Shown: piece by piece, positions 52,946 through 62,252 of the stretch
Layout: each line of letters begins with the position of its first letter
How positions within the stretch are numbered: the first letter of the stretch is position 1
Assembly (NCBI GenBank): GCA_034437655.1
Contig: DAOTTU010000103.1
Coordinates: 16,303-80,302, forward strand
Length of the DNA: 64,000 nucleotides
Source: J027 sp034437655
Lineage (GTDB): Bacteria > Chloroflexota > Anaerolineae > Aggregatilineales > J027
Reading direction: 5' to 3'
The notes under the pieces: model-generated
What the model saw: only the letters and a program-made list of their open reading frames with translations
Told to the model about the DNA's origin: nothing
The model's database searches: none
Program-made: the position numbers and the translations under genes

Positions 52946-55615
52946 CTAAACTAACCGTGCTAATGACTGCTGCGCGACTTGCCCAAAAACACCATCGGGT
53001 TGAAGTGCTACCGCCTGTTCGAAGGCTTCTTGTGCCTTTTCCCGTCGCCCCAGCGCCAGGGCCGCTAACCCCAGTCGCCACCAACGCCCACTTTGCATGT
53101 AGGGGTTGCCGCTGATATTCTCTTGCGCCTGCTCGTAAAGGTCTTCGGCGCTGTCACGCTCAGTGCTGGCAGTTTGCGCACGCGCAGCGGCAAGGCTGGC
53201 CATAATGTCGCGCGGTGTCCACGGCGAGGCGTGGGTGCCGATGCTATTCTTGGTGTTTTTGTGAGCCAGTTGCAACAATTTATGTGCGATGAAGGGGTGT
53301 TGATCGTCCAGTAGATGGAGTTCACCGAGCATGGCCAGCCCACGGAAGTCAGTCTTATGCAATATGATTGCACCCTTGGCCGCTTTTTCAGCCTCACGGG
53401 TGCGACCCTGCGCCATGTGAATCTGTGCCAGCACGGTCAGCAACAGCGGGGTATGGGTGCGGTAGGTCGGGCGGTTGATGGTCAGGGCGAGTCCGGTGCG
53501 GGCTTTGTCCTGCGCGGTGCGCAAGTCGCCTTCTTGCAATGCGTCCATTGTTTCAGCGATGAGCATATAAGCGTCGTTGTTACTTTGCTCAGCACGGATC
53601 GAAGGTGTCATGTCCTGGGTTTCGGTTTCAAGCGTAGCCTGTCCTTGTTCTCGGGCTTCTTTAACATCGCGCACACCAACCAGCGTTGGTAGCACCATAT
53701 ACAGCAGGAAGACCAGTATCGCGAAGATGAACGCATTGCCCGCGAAGTTTTGAAGAATGGCTTCCCCCACCGGCAGAATCAACAGACCACCCATAAACTG
53801 GAGAAATGCACGGCGAGCGTCGCGGCGCTTTTCACGCTCTACCTCACGGAGCTGTTGCCAGATGAGGAATGGCAGGCTCAAGGCAACCAGTGCCAGGAAC
53901 GGTGTCAAATTAACCAGCGCGTCGATAATCCATTTCGGCGCACCTGGAATGACATCGCGCCAGAAATCTTCTACGGTCTCGAAAAGCTGCCCAATGTCGT
54001 CCACAAACACGAGCAGCCCAACGGCTAACGACACCATGACGATAAACCCCACCCCGGCGATCAGCATGTTCATGGGTGTTGAATCCCAGCCACGTTTGTC
54101 GCCACCTTCCAGTAAATCGGGGTCAGGTAGGTAGCCGGCTGCATCGCGCAACGTGAGTTCGTAATCTATGCCGGGCGGGGTGGGTCGCATCACCTGTGTC
54201 AATCCATACACCCCGAGCAGCGAACCAATAAAGATAATACCGATGGTTACTGCAAACCATGACCAGATTGATGCCAAAAATGATGCACTGTCATCGGCGC
54301 CTTCCGTGTGTAGCAGCAACCAAAGCTGATCATAGCCCGCCACGGCAATGCTACGAATGCTTACACCCGAGGCGTTATGTAGGAAAATTTGCTCCCATTC
54401 GAGCCCGGCGGGGTCGTCAAGCTGGTCGGGCGTGGTCCGTATGATGCCGGTGATCCCTGCGACATAGAGATTGCTATTGCGCGTTTGCATAAACGTAGGA
54501 TAGAGAAGACGCGATGACGCCATGTCTTGGCCCGTAATGGGGTAGCGAACGACCTGAGTGTCTACGCTGTCCGAGCCAGGGGCAGCAACGCGATACACGC
54601 TACTGTCTTTATCGGGTATATTGATCCACAGCCCATATTGATTCACGTCAAGGTATAGGTTGGCACCGACCCAGGGTGCGGTCAGGTGAAGTTCAGCCTG
54701 CCATTCAGGCTCGTCAGCCAGCATGTCCATAAAGAAAACGCTGTGCCCGTAGATGACATACACGATCCGTCCCAACTGAAACAGATAAGGCTCGCCACGA
54801 TACCAGCTTTCACTGGGTTCAGCAACATCAGCCGAAATCGTCTCAATGAGGTCAATCTCCCGATGTAGAAGCTGTTCCCCAAAACGGTTCTCATGGCTGA
54901 CATGCAGCGTCTGGTCAGCGGTGATCGCAGTGACGACGAACGTACTGTCGTCAATATAGTGACCGTCAAAGTCCAGCAGTTGCTGTCCCGCGATATGGTC
55001 GTTAATGGCAAGGTGTATAAACAAATGGAGGTTGTCGTCATAGCGTTGCAGGTTGTCGGCACTGTTGACGATTACTTCATGCTGCCCGATGGTGACGAAG
55101 TTATCACCGATGTGTCCATCACCTGCAAACGCCCCCGGCCCGAAATACTGCTCGCTGTCGACCCAAACGTAGCCTTCATCAGCGGTGCCTTGATTGACAA
55201 GCGCGTCGTCTGGGAAATACTGTTGTACAGCGGCCGGGTCTTCACCCTCACGCAGAGGATATTTGCGCCAAATCAAGTCATTACGATAATTGTTGAAAAA
55301 GTAAATGCCGGGGGTGTCTTCGCGGGTGAACCAGATGGCGTCATGAAATTCGCCGGGGTCGGTGCGCAACGTGTGGATGTCATGAGGGAGGTCAGTGACA
55401 TCATACCAGGTGCCAGCGTCATAGATTTTTACGGGGTAGAGTGAGTTGGCATCATCGTCGTTCAAGAAATCGGGCTGGAAAACAAATATCACCGTCGCGC
55501 CGATGATCAGCACGAGCGAGAATAGCATTGCGGACCAGGCACCCCACCGTGTGCGATTGCGAATAGCTAAGGCTGCTGTTGCGTCATCTGCACCAATTGA
55601 GCTAACCGATTGCAC
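52946..55615 (-). CDS. Large membrane protein with extracytoplasmic domain and TPR tail
   Basis: An 889-residue protein of unrecognised family. One helix near the N-terminus (AMLFSLVLIIGATVIFVF), then about 400 residues outside that are rich in Trp/Tyr and look like a beta-propeller (repeats of the type GEPYLFQLGRIVYVIYGHS). Five helices follow between about 460 and 680 (SWFAVTIGIIFIGSLLG, LIAGVGFIVMVSLAVGLLV, and others). The final 200 residues are TPR-like helices (LRTAQDKARTGLALT, GRTREAEKAAKGAI, RREKAQEAFEQAVAL) in the cytoplasm. GTG 55615 is preceded by GGGAAGG. It could relay an outside condition to a cytoplasmic partner (inference). Confidence 0.7.
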   Translation of the reverse strand: MQSVSSIGADDATAALAIRNRTRWGAWSAMLFSLVLIIGATVIFVFQPDFLNDDDANSLYPVKIYDAGTWYDVTDLPHDIHTLRTDPGEFHDAIWFTREDTPGIYFFNNYRNDLIWRKYPLREGEDPAAVQQYFPDDALVNQGTADEGYVWVDSEQYFGPGAFAGDGHIGDNFVTIGQHEVIVNSADNLQRYDDNLHLFIHLAINDHIAGQQLLDFDGHYIDDSTFVVTAITADQTLHVSHENRFGEQLLHREIDLIETISADVAEPSESWYRGEPYLFQLGRIVYVIYGHSVFFMDMLADEPEWQAELHLTAPWVGANLYLDVNQYGLWINIPDKDSSVYRVAAPGSDSVDTQVVRYPITGQDMASSRLLYPTFMQTRNSNLYVAGITGIIRTTPDQLDDPAGLEWEQIFLHNASGVSIRSIAVAGYDQLWLLLHTEGADDSASFLASIWSWFAVTIGIIFIGSLLGVYGLTQVMRPTPPGIDYELTLRDAAGYLPDPDLLEGGDKRGWDSTPMNMLIAGVGFIVMVSLAVGLLVFVDDIGQLFETVEDFWRDVIPGAPKWIIDALVNLTPFLALVALSLPFLIWQQLREVEREKRRDARRAFLQFMGGLLILPVGEAILQNFAGNAFIFAILVFLLYMVLPTLVGVRDVKEAREQGQATLETETQDMTPSIRAEQSNNDAYMLIAETMDALQEGDLRTAQDKARTGLALTINRPTYRTHTPLLLTVLAQIHMAQGRTREAEKAAKGAIILHKTDFRGLAMLGELHLLDDQHPFIAHKLLQLAHKNTKNSIGTHASPWTPRDIMASLAAARAQTASTERDSAEDLYEQAQENISGNPYMQSGRWWRLGLAALALGRREKAQEAFEQAVALQPDGVFGQVAQQSLARLV

Positions 55616-55751
55616 GAGTCACCTTCCCTGAATGACTTGTTGTGATCTGATATCTGGTAGCGATCCATTCATGAATATTATACTCCGTTGAATACAAGGT
55701 CACACCACCTGTTTATTGGGGCTTTGCGATGCAAGTTGACAATTTGAAAAT

Positions 55752-55767
55752 TTAGATGTATATCTAA
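55752..55767. promoter_or_regulatory. Palindromic operator before the ArsR-DUF2087 genes
   Basis: TTAGAT-GTAT-ATCTAA is a perfect 6-base inverted repeat in an AT-rich stretch, 33 bases before the first ArsR-type gene. Position and symmetry fit autorepression by one or both regulators encoded downstream. Confidence 0.5.
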
Positions 55768-55799
55768 TTTTGATGTAAATAAAAATAAAGGGAAATATC

Positions 55800-56429
55800 A
55801 TGTATCCAGCGGCGACCGCCATCGGTCTAAATGCGGCAGAGTTCCAACATCTCGCGCAAACCATGCATGTGCTTTCGAATGCCGCCAGTCTTAAACTGTT
55901 ACGCTTCCTTGAATCTCACGGACGTACATTGGAAGCTATCGCAGCTTGTATTGACGCAAGCAACACTGCGGCGGAAGCGTATCTAAGTGAGTTGCGTAAA
56001 GCGGGTCTTGTCAACTTGCATATGATTGCGGGGGAACATTATTATCAGTTGAAGCCGGGTGCGCTGACTAACGTAGCCGATCTTGTGGCACGCGCAGCAT
56101 TGCCTGAACCACCAGCCCCTGTCGTTTACAGCAATGATTGGATTGCAGAATTGGATATTGATGCAGATGCGGCGGCTGTCCTTGATAGCCACTTTAACGG
56201 TGCAGAATTGCTGCGCATACCGAACAAGTTGAAAGCAATGATCGTAGTTGTCAATTATCTTGCTACAAAATTCGAGCTGGGGCGCGTCTATACTGAATTT
56301 CAGGTGAACGCGATCCTGCGTCGCCATCATGATGATGTCGCCACTCTACGGCGTGCTTTAGTGGATCACAAACATCTCCAACGTGACCGACGCGGTAATC
56401 GCTATTGGCTCCATATCACGGTGGATTAG
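55800..56429 (+). CDS. ArsR-type HTH regulator with DUF2087 domain (paralogue 1)
   Basis: A 209-residue protein: an ArsR-like winged helix (about 15-90; AASLKLLRFLESHGRTLEA, LSELRKAGLVNLH) and a C-terminal DUF2087 domain (about 125-205; KLKAMIVVVNYLATKF, YTEFQVNAILRRHHDDVATLRR, RDRRGNRYWL). DUF2087 is a small domain of unknown function usually found behind ArsR helices. It pairs with the next gene 6 bases downstream, to which it is clearly related. It lacks the metal-binding cysteines of classical ArsR proteins, so the inducer is something else. ATG 55800 follows AAAGGGAAA. Confidence 0.85.
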   Translation: MYPAATAIGLNAAEFQHLAQTMHVLSNAASLKLLRFLESHGRTLEAIAACIDASNTAAEAYLSELRKAGLVNLHMIAGEHYYQLKPGALTNVADLVARAALPEPPAPVVYSNDWIAELDIDADAAAVLDSHFNGAELLRIPNKLKAMIVVVNYLATKFELGRVYTEFQVNAILRRHHDDVATLRRALVDHKHLQRDRRGNRYWLHITVD

Positions 56430-56435
56430 TAGACC

Positions 56436-57059
56436 ATGCCAATACCAGATGAACAAGGGCTTTCGACCGCTGATCTACAACAGCTTGTCAACGTGTTGAA
56501 AGTCCTTGCTGATGAAAAACGGCTGTTGTTGCTACGTTTCATTGCACACGAGCCACGCACTGTGACCGACATTGCACACCACCTGGAACTTACTGACGCC
56601 ACCACCTCGCACCACTTGAAGCGTCTGCGTGAACACGATTTAGTTAACCTTCAGGCTGATGGTACACGCCGCTTGTATCAACTCAAGACGGGGGCTTTAA
56701 ACACCATCACGGCACAATTGTTACGGGTTCCTCTGCACCCCCCGGCAACACCAGAAGACTCGAATGCGTGGATTGGCGAACTGGATGTTGATGCCGACAG
56801 CGCTGATATTCTCCACCGGACGTTTGCAGGTGAACGCATTGTTCAGTGGCCGACCAGGCAGAAGCGCAAATTGGTTGTTTTGGAGTATCTCTCCACGCGC
56901 TTTGATCTCACCCGTACCTATACCGAAACTGAAGTCAACGCGATTTTGCGAGTGCATCACGACGACGTAGCCGAACTGCGCCGCTTGCTGGTGGACTTTG
57001 GCTATTTGCGGCGCGAACGTGGGGGCGGGCGCTATTGGGTTACCCCTGTTGAGGAATGA
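56436..57059 (+). CDS. ArsR-type HTH regulator with DUF2087 domain (paralogue 2)
   Basis: A 207-residue protein with the same layout as the preceding gene: winged helix (VLKVLADEKRLLLLRF, TSHHLKRLREHDLVNL) and DUF2087 (RKLVVLEYLSTRFDLTR, YTETEVNAILRVHHDDVAEL). Alignment by eye shows matching segments ALNTITAQLLR/ALTNVADLVAR and WIGELDVDADSADI/WIAELDIDADAAAV, so the two arose by tandem duplication. Here the helix-turn-helix is more canonical than in paralogue 1. Six bases separate the genes, so they are cotranscribed. They may form heterodimers (inference). Confidence 0.87.
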   Translation: MPIPDEQGLSTADLQQLVNVLKVLADEKRLLLLRFIAHEPRTVTDIAHHLELTDATTSHHLKRLREHDLVNLQADGTRRLYQLKTGALNTITAQLLRVPLHPPATPEDSNAWIGELDVDADSADILHRTFAGERIVQWPTRQKRKLVVLEYLSTRFDLTRTYTETEVNAILRVHHDDVAELRRLLVDFGYLRRERGGGRYWVTPVEE

Positions 57060-57285
57060 GTCGGCTACTGGCATACGCTAGTGTGATACGCTCTGTTCCG
57101 TGATGAACAGATGCAGATAGAGCGGTGTGTTTTGTGTAATTGCCGATTAGCGCGTACACCTGAATACAGGAATACAGATGATGATCCTTCAAGGATCGTG
57201 GTAGTAGCTATTTGCAACATTTACGTCTCAGCGTTTTGGGTGTATGTTCTGGCTTTTATGTGAGGCATTCAGAAGGACGGCGAAA

Positions 57286-57927
57286 ATGTCAGAGCAATTG
57301 TCAGAAACAGCATCCCCCATTGAGAACATCAGCATTGTGCGTGGTGTTCCACCAAACCAGCAACAGCGAACCGCTGAAATTTATTATATTGCCTTTGCAC
57401 AGAAGCTGGCTCTGATTCTTGGTGGCTCCGAATCAAGAACTATCCAGATCCTGCAAAAAACGATGGTACCACAACAGGCCTTTGTTGCCATACAGGACGG
57501 TCAGGTCGTGGGGCTGATGGGGTTTCAGCATGACGGAAAACAATTATTTGACATACGGTTCTCAACATTGCTACGCGAGTTTGGCGTGTTTAAAGGGCTG
57601 TGGCGTGCATTATGGGGTGCTTTGCTTGAGCGTACCCCTCAAAAGAATGTTTTGTTTATTGACGGCGTTGCGGTACACCCGGATGCGCGTGGGCTAGGAA
57701 TTGGCACCCGGCTTTTTGGAGCGATAACCGCGTTTGCCCGTGAAGAAGGGTATTATACTGTCAGGCTCGATGTTGTTGATACCAACCCACGGGCAAAGCA
57801 ACTCTACAAACGTCTTGGCTTTGTCGAGGTGAAAACCCAATCGGTGCCTTTTATGAAGCGTATGGGGTTTACGGCAGTAACGAGCATGCAACTTGAGTTA
57901 ACACCTAACAGGGGGAAGAATAGTTAA
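57286..57927 (+). CDS. GNAT family N-acetyltransferase
   Basis: A 213-residue acetyltransferase. The acetyl-CoA site is VAVHPDARGLGIGTRLFG (about residues 127-144), followed by LDVVDTNPRAKQLYKRLGF, the standard motif B. AAGGA lies 10 bases before ATG 57286, which I prefer to an ATG at 57244. The N-terminal part (SESRTIQILQKTM) precedes the acceptor site; the acceptor is unknown. It does not share an operon with the ArsR genes, which end 226 bases earlier. Confidence 0.85.
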   Translation: MSEQLSETASPIENISIVRGVPPNQQQRTAEIYYIAFAQKLALILGGSESRTIQILQKTMVPQQAFVAIQDGQVVGLMGFQHDGKQLFDIRFSTLLREFGVFKGLWRALWGALLERTPQKNVLFIDGVAVHPDARGLGIGTRLFGAITAFAREEGYYTVRLDVVDTNPRAKQLYKRLGFVEVKTQSVPFMKRMGFTAVTSMQLELTPNRGKNS

Positions 57928-58153
57928 GAGCGTGGCGGTTAGCGGAACTTATGTGGGGGTGAACCTGTTTGTCAGCCCAAAACGCTGATTCCTTCTATGG
58001 GTGTTAATGTGACGCCGGCTTCCAGCGATATGTGTGTGGTATCTATCGGATAGGGTGAACGATTGATGGCGTCGTGAGGACTTTTGCTTTCAATTTGACA
58101 ATTTGCTTCGCCAAACAGACCGAAGATGTGTAATTGGTTTAGAGTGAGTATGA

Positions 58154-58183
58154 TTGCTGCTCAATAAACATCTGCCGTATAAT
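58154..58183 (+). promoter_or_regulatory. Promoter for the solute-binding protein/kinase operon
   Basis: TTGCTG, an 18-base spacer and a perfect TATAAT lie 40 bases upstream of the first gene of the signalling operon. The rest of the 296-base gap after the GNAT gene shows nothing I can name. Confidence 0.6.
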
Positions 58184-58223
58184 GTAATGTGAAGGCATTA
58201 AAGAGGGCATAAGGAGAAACCAG

Positions 58224-59513
58224 TTGCGTAAGATAGGAATAATGCTACTTGCAGTCATCGTTCTGGGGGTACTCTTACCGACGACACAGGCACAGGATGA
58301 AACGCCAACTACCCTCCGTATATTGATTTTCGAAGATGGAAACTCCGTTGATGTCCTTGAGGGCATCACCAACGACTATGAAGCTGACAATCCGGACGTT
58401 GTTGTTGAAATTGACGTCTTGCCGTTCTACTCTGAAATCACCGAAATCCTTGAAGATCAAATTGCCGCAGGTACTCCACCTGACCTTGTGCGTGTCACGG
58501 AGTTAGGGCGCTTTAGTGAACACTATCTCGATGTCCGTCCCTTTTTGAGCAATGCCGACGAGTGGGATGACAATTTTGCACCCGAACTGCTGCAAGCGAT
58601 GCGCACTGACCCCACCAGCGACACGTTGCACGGCTACCCGACAGATTTCACCATCTCTGGCCCATTTATCAACCGCACTCTGTTTGAAGATGCAGGTGTT
58701 GAGGTGCCGAGTGATACGTCTGATGAAGTGACGTGGGAAGCATGGGAAACAGCTACCCGTGCCGTACAGGAAGCACTTAGCACCGAAGACGAACCGATTT
58801 ACGGTATGTTGATAGATCGTAGCGGGCACCGTTTCTGGGGACCATCACTGAGTTTGTGTGCCACCTATTTTGATCGCAGTGGCAGCGGTAACATCACCAT
58901 CGATTCTGAGGGGTTTCGTACCACAGCCAATATGCTCTACGACTGGCATGTGACCGGGCTGACCGCGCTGGATGTGTGGGCCGCCCCCGGGCAGCAATAC
59001 ATTGATCCCGGTGATATTTTTGAAGATGGGCGAGCCGCATTCCATTTCTCTGGCAGTTGGAAGGTCAGTGACTATCAGGAAATTGACGACTTTGACTGGG
59101 AAGTTGTACCCAGCCCGGTGGGCCCATGTGGTAGCTCTGGCATGGTTGGTGGTGGTGTGATTGTTGCGATGGCGGGCACGCAACACCCCCAAGAAGTTGG
59201 CGATTTATTGAGCTACTTAACACAAGTTGAGACTATGGAGCGCTTCTACGGCGAGGCATTGTACTTGCCCGGGCATAGTCAATTGATTGAAAGTGGTATC
59301 GACTACCCAACGAACGCTGCCGCGCTGAACACATTTACCACCGAACTGGGTAAGGTTAACCCTGAAGCCTACGAGTTACAATACAACTCGGCGTCTGGCG
59401 AAATCCATAGTCTAATCCGCGTGCGCCTATCACAGGTTATGTCAGACGAGTTGACGCTAGACGAGGCGTTTGAAGGCCTGCAAGCCGACCTTGACACCTT
59501 GCTGAGTGAATAA
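58224..59513 (+). CDS. Extracellular solute-binding protein linked to a histidine kinase
   Basis: A 429-residue family 1 (sugar-type) binding protein with a Sec leader (IGIMLLAVIVLGVLLPT, cleavage near AQD; no lipobox). The first strands read TTLRILIFEDGNSV, and AAGTPPDLVRV marks the hinge. The start is TTG 58224 with AAGGAG 8 bases upstream. No permease or ATPase follows; instead the kinase gene begins 4 bases after the stop. Binding proteins that feed a membrane kinase rather than a transporter are known (for example ChvE-VirA and TorT-TorS), and the gene order suggests the same here (inference). Confidence 0.85.
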   Translation: MRKIGIMLLAVIVLGVLLPTTQAQDETPTTLRILIFEDGNSVDVLEGITNDYEADNPDVVVEIDVLPFYSEITEILEDQIAAGTPPDLVRVTELGRFSEHYLDVRPFLSNADEWDDNFAPELLQAMRTDPTSDTLHGYPTDFTISGPFINRTLFEDAGVEVPSDTSDEVTWEAWETATRAVQEALSTEDEPIYGMLIDRSGHRFWGPSLSLCATYFDRSGSGNITIDSEGFRTTANMLYDWHVTGLTALDVWAAPGQQYIDPGDIFEDGRAAFHFSGSWKVSDYQEIDDFDWEVVPSPVGPCGSSGMVGGGVIVAMAGTQHPQEVGDLLSYLTQVETMERFYGEALYLPGHSQLIESGIDYPTNAAALNTFTTELGKVNPEAYELQYNSASGEIHSLIRVRLSQVMSDELTLDEAFEGLQADLDTLLSE

Positions 59514-59517
59514 TCCT

Positions 59518-61458
59518 ATGACATTAACGACAACCAACTCTGCAACGTCGCCAGGCGCACCAACACAGCAGTTTCGGGGGCGCATTGGCGTTACATTGAT
59601 CGGGGCTTTCGTGCTGCTGGCGATTATCCCAGCGATCATCCTTGTCGCGGTCACCGTGCTACAGGCGACTGAACAAGCCGAAGATCGCGCTTTTGAACAG
59701 ATGCGCTCTCAAGCCGAAGTCAAAGCTAACGACATTGAACGCTGGCTCTCCTCTGCACAGATCACGATGGTACTGATCCTTGCCAACAGCGACCAGCAAG
59801 ACCGTATGGTGACGATTGTTGAAAGTGACCGCACCCTGACCACGGCCACCAATCTACAGGTTGACTTTTTGCAGGATCAGCTTGCAGTGCAAGAAGATTT
59901 CAGTGAGTTTTTTCTGGTGAACGCCGAGGGCACCGTGCGTGTTTCAACTGATGAGGCGATGCTCAATACCGATGTAAGCCAGGCACCATTTGTAGAACTC
60001 GGGCTGTCTGGCCAGTCAGTGCAGCCGCCGTATTTTGATCAGGAACGCGGCAGCTTGCAGATGATAGTTATGCAGCCACTGGACAACGATGACGGTGAAA
60101 CGGTTGGCTTTTTCGCAGGGCGGCTACGACTTGAAGTCATCGAAGACATCATGACAATCCGCGTTGGTTTGGGTGATACCGGTGAAACGTATCTCGTCAC
60201 GGCTGACGAACAGCGCTTTGTGACGCCAAGCCGCTTTGCAGGCTATGCCGTCGGTGAAAGTTATTCCAGTGAAGGTATCACGGCTGCTCTCGCAGGCAGC
60301 AACGACTCCGGCGTGTATGAAAACTATACCGGGGCCGAAGTCATTGGTGTGTATCGCTGGCTACCCGATCTGCAAATGGGGGTGCTGGCAGAAATTCAAC
60401 GTGATGAGGTGCTTGCAGTTATCAACGATACACGGACACTGGTGATCATCATTGGTGCGGTTGTGGCGCTGCTTGCAGCTAGTGTGGGCGTCGCAGTGTC
60501 GTTGTGGATTACCCGCCCCATTACAACGCTAACTCGCACAGCCGCCAGCGTGATTGAAGGTGACTATAGCCAGCGTACCCCTATCACTCGCAATAACGAA
60601 ATCGGTCAACTCACGGCATCCTTTAACGCGATGACCGACCGCCTGCTCGAAAACATCGCTGAACTGGACAAGCGCGTCGAGGAAATCAATGAGACCAATA
60701 AGCAACTTCGTGCGGCAACGGCGCAAGCCCGTGAAGCCTCGCGTGTGAAGGGCGAATTCCTGGCAACGATGTCGCACGAACTCCGCACGCCGTTGAATGC
60801 GATCATCGGGTTCAGTGATATGCTCCTGATGGGCATGAGTGGTCCATTAAATGAGCAACAAACCCATCGGCTAGAACGCTTACGGCAAAACGGCGGTCGG
60901 TTGCTAGAGTTGATTAACGATATTCTGGACGTCACGCGCATTGAAGCTGGACGCATTGAGCTTGAACACGAACAGTTTTCCCCGGTCGCGCTGTGTGAAC
61001 GGCTGGGTGAGCAGATGAGTGTGTTGTCTGAAGAACGGAAGCTCGACTTTGAACTATCCATTAGCGATGATTTGCCCGCAACCCTCATCGGTGACGAAAA
61101 GCGCATTGAGCAGACCATTGTCAATCTGCTGTCAAATGCCTTTAAATTTACCGAGGAGGGCTCAGTTACGCTCAAAGCGTGGAAAGAAGCGCAAGACAAT
61201 ACCTGGTGCGTGTCTGTGCGTGATACCGGGGTTGGGATTCCGCCGCACGCCATTGAACTGATCTTCGACGAATTTCGTCAACTGGATGGCAGCACACGCC
61301 GTGCCTATGGGGGTACCGGGCTGGGGCTCTCGATTACCCGTAACCTGGTGCGCATGATGGATGGTCAGATCAAAGTTGAGAGTACCCTCGGTGAAGGCAG
61401 CACGTTTACGCTTGTATTCCCGATAGAAATGCCAGAAAAGGTGCCAGATAAAGCATGA
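59518..61458 (+). CDS. Membrane sensor histidine kinase (CACHE-HAMP-HisKA)
   Basis: A 646-residue kinase. Helix 1 (about 22-45, IGVTLIGAFVLLAIIPAIIL), an outside CACHE-type domain (about 55-300), helix 2 (LVIIIGAVVALLAASVGV), HAMP (about 333-385), a coiled-coil linker, HisKA with the phosphorylated His in TMSHELRTPLNAIIG, and the ATPase domain (TIVNLLSNAFKFT, DTGVGIPPH, GGTGLGLSITRNLV). The outside domain is the expected contact for the binding protein encoded upstream. ATG 59518 was chosen; a GTG 12 bases earlier overlaps the preceding stop. The 3' end overlaps the first receiver gene by 4 bases (ATGA), so the set is translationally coupled. Confidence 0.92.
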   Translation: MTLTTTNSATSPGAPTQQFRGRIGVTLIGAFVLLAIIPAIILVAVTVLQATEQAEDRAFEQMRSQAEVKANDIERWLSSAQITMVLILANSDQQDRMVTIVESDRTLTTATNLQVDFLQDQLAVQEDFSEFFLVNAEGTVRVSTDEAMLNTDVSQAPFVELGLSGQSVQPPYFDQERGSLQMIVMQPLDNDDGETVGFFAGRLRLEVIEDIMTIRVGLGDTGETYLVTADEQRFVTPSRFAGYAVGESYSSEGITAALAGSNDSGVYENYTGAEVIGVYRWLPDLQMGVLAEIQRDEVLAVINDTRTLVIIIGAVVALLAASVGVAVSLWITRPITTLTRTAASVIEGDYSQRTPITRNNEIGQLTASFNAMTDRLLENIAELDKRVEEINETNKQLRAATAQAREASRVKGEFLATMSHELRTPLNAIIGFSDMLLMGMSGPLNEQQTHRLERLRQNGGRLLELINDILDVTRIEAGRIELEHEQFSPVALCERLGEQMSVLSEERKLDFELSISDDLPATLIGDEKRIEQTIVNLLSNAFKFTEEGSVTLKAWKEAQDNTWCVSVRDTGVGIPPHAIELIFDEFRQLDGSTRRAYGGTGLGLSITRNLVRMMDGQIKVESTLGEGSTFTLVFPIEMPEKVPDKA

Positions 61459-61865
61459 TGACGGAACACACAATGGAAGTACAGGATCCCACGACCTGGC
61501 GCGTGTTGATTGTAGACGATGAACCCGACAATCTGGAAATGGTGGCGGATACATTAGCCTTTTTTGGGGTCACGGTGCATGTGGCGGCCAATGGGCAGGA
61601 ATGCCTGAATTGTATGAGCCACTTTGGCCCGAACATGATCCTGATGGACCTGTCAATGCCAGTTATGGACGGTTGGGAAACCCGCTCCAGAGTCCGTGAA
61701 TTGGATGGTTATACCCGTATTCCAATCATCGCACTGACGGCCCATGCAATGGTTGGGGATCGTGAACGGGCGCTATCGGCTGGCTTTGATGGTTACCTTA
61801 CCAAGCCCATCAGCGTGCCAACTCTGTTGAAAGATTTGCAAGCTATATTAGGGGGCAAACGATGA
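61455..61865 (+). CDS. Single-domain response regulator (receiver 1)
   Basis: A 136-residue CheY-like protein made of one receiver domain with no output domain. Acidic pocket VLIVDDEPD, phospho-acceptor Asp in ILMDLSMPVMDGWE, Thr in IALTAHAM and Lys in YLTKPIS are all present. ATG 61455 overlaps the kinase stop. It is the probable direct partner of that kinase, and it lies just before a second receiver, so phosphate may move between the two or reach a distant output protein. Confidence 0.9.
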   Translation: MMTEHTMEVQDPTTWRVLIVDDEPDNLEMVADTLAFFGVTVHVAANGQECLNCMSHFGPNMILMDLSMPVMDGWETRSRVRELDGYTRIPIIALTAHAMVGDRERALSAGFDGYLTKPISVPTLLKDLQAILGGKR

Positions 61866-62239
61866 CGCTCAGCGATGCGTTGATCATGGTTGTCGAAGAT
61901 GAAGCCGATAGCATGGAACTCATTCAGGGTATTTTATCGTATCATGGGGTCAGGTCAGTTGCCGCTGACAGTGCCGAACAGGCCCTCGAACAACTTGCAG
62001 ACGTGCAGCCTGACCTCATCATTATTGACCTGGCCCTACCTGAAATGGATGGTTGGTCCTTGCTCAAAAAGATTGATGAGGACACGACGTTTGTTGCAAC
62101 CAAGCGCGTTGCTGTGACCGCTTATCACTTTCCGGGGCTGGCAGCGCAGGCGCTCGAGGCTGGCTTTGACGCTTATTTCCCAAAACCGATAGACGCGACA
62201 TCTTTTGTGCGCGAACTTGAGGTGATCTTAAACGGTTAG
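61862..62239 (+). CDS. Single-domain response regulator (receiver 2)
   Basis: A 125-residue CheY-like receiver: MVVEDEADS, phospho-acceptor Asp in IIIDLALPEMDGWS, Thr in AVTAYHF and Lys in YFPKPID. It overlaps receiver 1 by 4 bases (ATGA). It is clearly different in sequence from receiver 1, so it is not a recent duplication. Output must be through protein contact since there is no DNA-binding part. Confidence 0.9.
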   Translation: MTLSDALIMVVEDEADSMELIQGILSYHGVRSVAADSAEQALEQLADVQPDLIIIDLALPEMDGWSLLKKIDEDTTFVATKRVAVTAYHFPGLAAQALEAGFDAYFPKPIDATSFVRELEVILNG

Positions 62240-62252
62240 GAGAACAACACAC

